This document shows, one piece after another, positions 62,907 through 64,000 of a stretch of 64,000 nucleotides of DNA. This DNA comes from Mycolicibacterium iranicum. Its GTDB lineage: Bacteria; Actinomycetota; Actinomycetes; Mycobacteriales; Mycobacteriaceae. The stretch lies in NCBI RefSeq assembly GCF_014190915.1, contig NZ_JACHVU010000001.1, positions 558,001-622,000 on the forward strand, written 5' to 3'. The notes beneath the pieces are model-generated. The model saw nothing but the letters and a program-made list of their open reading frames with translations. It was not told the origin of the DNA and made no database searches. The position numbers and the translations under genes were made by a program. Numbering within the stretch: the first letter of the stretch is position 1; every line of letters begins with the position of its first letter.

Positions 62907-64000
62907 CTAGTCGAGGTCGAGAGCTGAGGTGTCGACGCGGGAGGCCACATCGGCCATCCACGTCCGCCGGCCCTCCGGTGGCCCGCCGAACAAGGTGTGG
63001 TGCAGCTTCTTCTCACCGTCGTCGGGGTGCACGCGAATCACGGTGCGCCGCTGCGGATCCAGCACCGTATGCCAGAAGTCGTCGGCGTCCATCTCGCCGA
63101 GGCCCTTGTTGCGCTGCACCTCCACCTTGCGCTTCGAGGTCGCCTTCATCTGCGCCACGGCGGCGTCGCGCTCCGACTCGTCCTGGCAGTAGATGCGCTG
63201 CTGGCCGTCTTTGACGACGAACAGCGGGGGCAGGGTCACGTAGACCATCCCCGCCTCGACGAGCGGGCGGTAGAAGTCCAGGAACATGGAGATCAGGCTG
63301 GAGTTGATGTTGCCGCCGTCGGGGTCGGCGTCGGAGGCGAACAGGATCCGGTCGTAGCGGCACGCCTCGGGATCGCAGTTGTCGCGCACACCGCAACCCA
63401 GGATGCGCTCGATCGAATCGAATTCGTCCTTGACCCGGGCCTTGCTGACGGTGAACCCGTACACGTTCGGCGGCTTGCCCTTCAGCGGGAACGCGGCCTG
63501 GAACGTCGCGTCGCGGGCGGCCTTGATCGTGCCCAGCGCCGAATCGCCCTCGCAGAGGAACAGTTCGGCGCCGGACCCGCGCCCGGTCTCTCTGCTGGGC
63601 AACAGCTTCGGTGGCAGCGACAGGTTCGTGCCGAGACCCTTGGCCTTCGACGCCGCCCGGGACCGGGCCTTGGCGCCCTCGGCGCTGCGCCGGGCCCGGG
63701 CCGACTCCAGTGCGAGCTTCGTCCACAGCGAGACGACGTCGGCGTTGGCGGGGTTCGCGGCCCAGATGGTGACGCTGCGGGCCACGTCCGGTGCCATCGC
63801 GACGTTCAGCGAACGGGAGGACACGGCCGTCTTGGCCTGCGAGTCCCACGCCACGTCCGGAGCGCGGGTGTCCACCGCCAGCGCGGTGACCGCGGCGAAA
63901 TCCTGTGCCTCCGGGCCGTCTTCGCCCTTGGCCAGGCCCAGGTCGCGCATGCGGGAGGCGCGGTCGGCGAGGGCCTCGGACAGCCCCTTCACCGCCGCGG
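62907..64000 (-). CDS. GyrB-like subunit of a second type II topoisomerase (TopoN-like), C-terminal part
   Basis: The frame is open at the window edge; only the C-terminal 364 codons are seen. They contain the TOPRIM metal-binding motifs FLCEGDSA (Glu) and FASDADPDGGNINSS (DxDxD), the QRNKGLGEMDADDFWHTVL region and a C-terminal DGEKKLHHTLFGG. The ATPase domain must lie to the right of the window. It is followed after 16 bases by the GyrA-like gene, an operon. Confidence 0.85.
   Translation of the reverse strand, partial: AAVKGLSEALADRASRMRDLGLAKGEDGPEAQDFAAVTALAVDTRAPDVAWDSQAKTAVSSRSLNVAMAPDVARSVTIWAANPANADVVSLWTKLALESARARRSAEGAKARSRAASKAKGLGTNLSLPPKLLPSRETGRGSGAELFLCEGDSALGTIKAARDATFQAAFPLKGKPPNVYGFTVSKARVKDEFDSIERILGCGVRDNCDPEACRYDRILFASDADPDGGNINSSLISMFLDFYRPLVEAGMVYVTLPPLFVVKDGQQRIYCQDESERDAAVAQMKATSKRKVEVQRNKGLGEMDADDFWHTVLDPQRRTVIRVHPDDGEKKLHHTLFGGPPEGRRTWMADVASRVDTSALDLD

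Overview
The window is high-GC actinobacterial DNA and almost certainly comes from a fast-growing mycobacterium (Mycolicibacterium type). The block ino1 - PadR regulator - DUF1707 protein - DUF5318 protein - ponA1 - GT87 enzyme - rpsF - ssb - rpsR - rplI - dnaB (about 13.6-26.5 kb) has the same order as the Rv0046c-Rv0058 block of Mycobacterium tuberculosis. An Eis acetyltransferase, an F420-type LLM oxidoreductase, an intein-containing DnaB and a second type II topoisomerase pair (TopoN/TopoM type) also fit. GTG starts, ATGA/GTGA gene overlaps and hairpin terminators without U-runs agree with this. The species cannot be fixed from the sequence.

Layout. 0-5 kb: 5'-part of a fused amino-acid ABC binding protein/permease, its GntR-type neighbour, an LLM oxidoreductase and a Tat-exported PhoX phosphatase. 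5.3-9.1 kb: two tandem paralogous secreted metalloproteases with an acidic linker, a cadherin-like domain, a metzincin-type catalytic site and an unusual motif-hydrophobic-Arg4 C-terminal tail. 9.1-13.5 kb: an alpha/beta hydrolase, eis, a TetR/SDR pair with duplicated palindromic operators, and a GPP34 protein. 13.6-26.5 kb: the conserved core (inositol synthesis, cell wall synthesis, ribosomal proteins/SSB, replicative helicase with a class 3 intein in its P-loop). 26.5-28.3 kb: a decayed, nearly gene-free stretch holding an amidase remnant.

28.3-39.2 kb: accessory metabolic and regulatory genes (PPOX protein, AraC with a long C-terminal extension, NmrA-like and SDR oxidoreductases, cupin, SnoaL-like protein, LysR, MFS exporter, AurF-type diiron oxygenase coupled to a DUF4873 protein, PucR, OhrR-like MarR with DoxX). 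39.2-46.8 kb: a TetR-controlled, translationally coupled catabolic operon (extradiol dioxygenase, FAH-family hydrolase, acyl-CoA ligase, MhpA-like flavin hydroxylase, cytochrome P450) that looks built to degrade an aromatic or polycyclic substrate. 46.9-51.5 kb: envelope and unknown-function proteins. 51.6-54.4 kb: a gluconate uptake locus (gntP, gntK, FadR-type regulator). 54.4-60.7 kb: exported proteins (zinc-ribbon membrane protein, sedolisin protease, lipoproteins, LAS-type peptidase). 60.8-64 kb: the second type II topoisomerase, GyrA-like and GyrB-like subunits, the latter cut by the window edge.

The observations most worth following up are: a MIRU-like chain of two 10-codon micro-ORFs joined by TGATG stop/start overlaps between the sedolisin and zinc-ribbon genes; the tandem metzincins with a PEP-CTERM-like tail; the class 3 intein in DnaB with a damaged homing endonuclease; and the aromatic-type operon with its compact operator region. 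No CRISPR array, intact insertion sequence, tRNA or rRNA gene was recognised.
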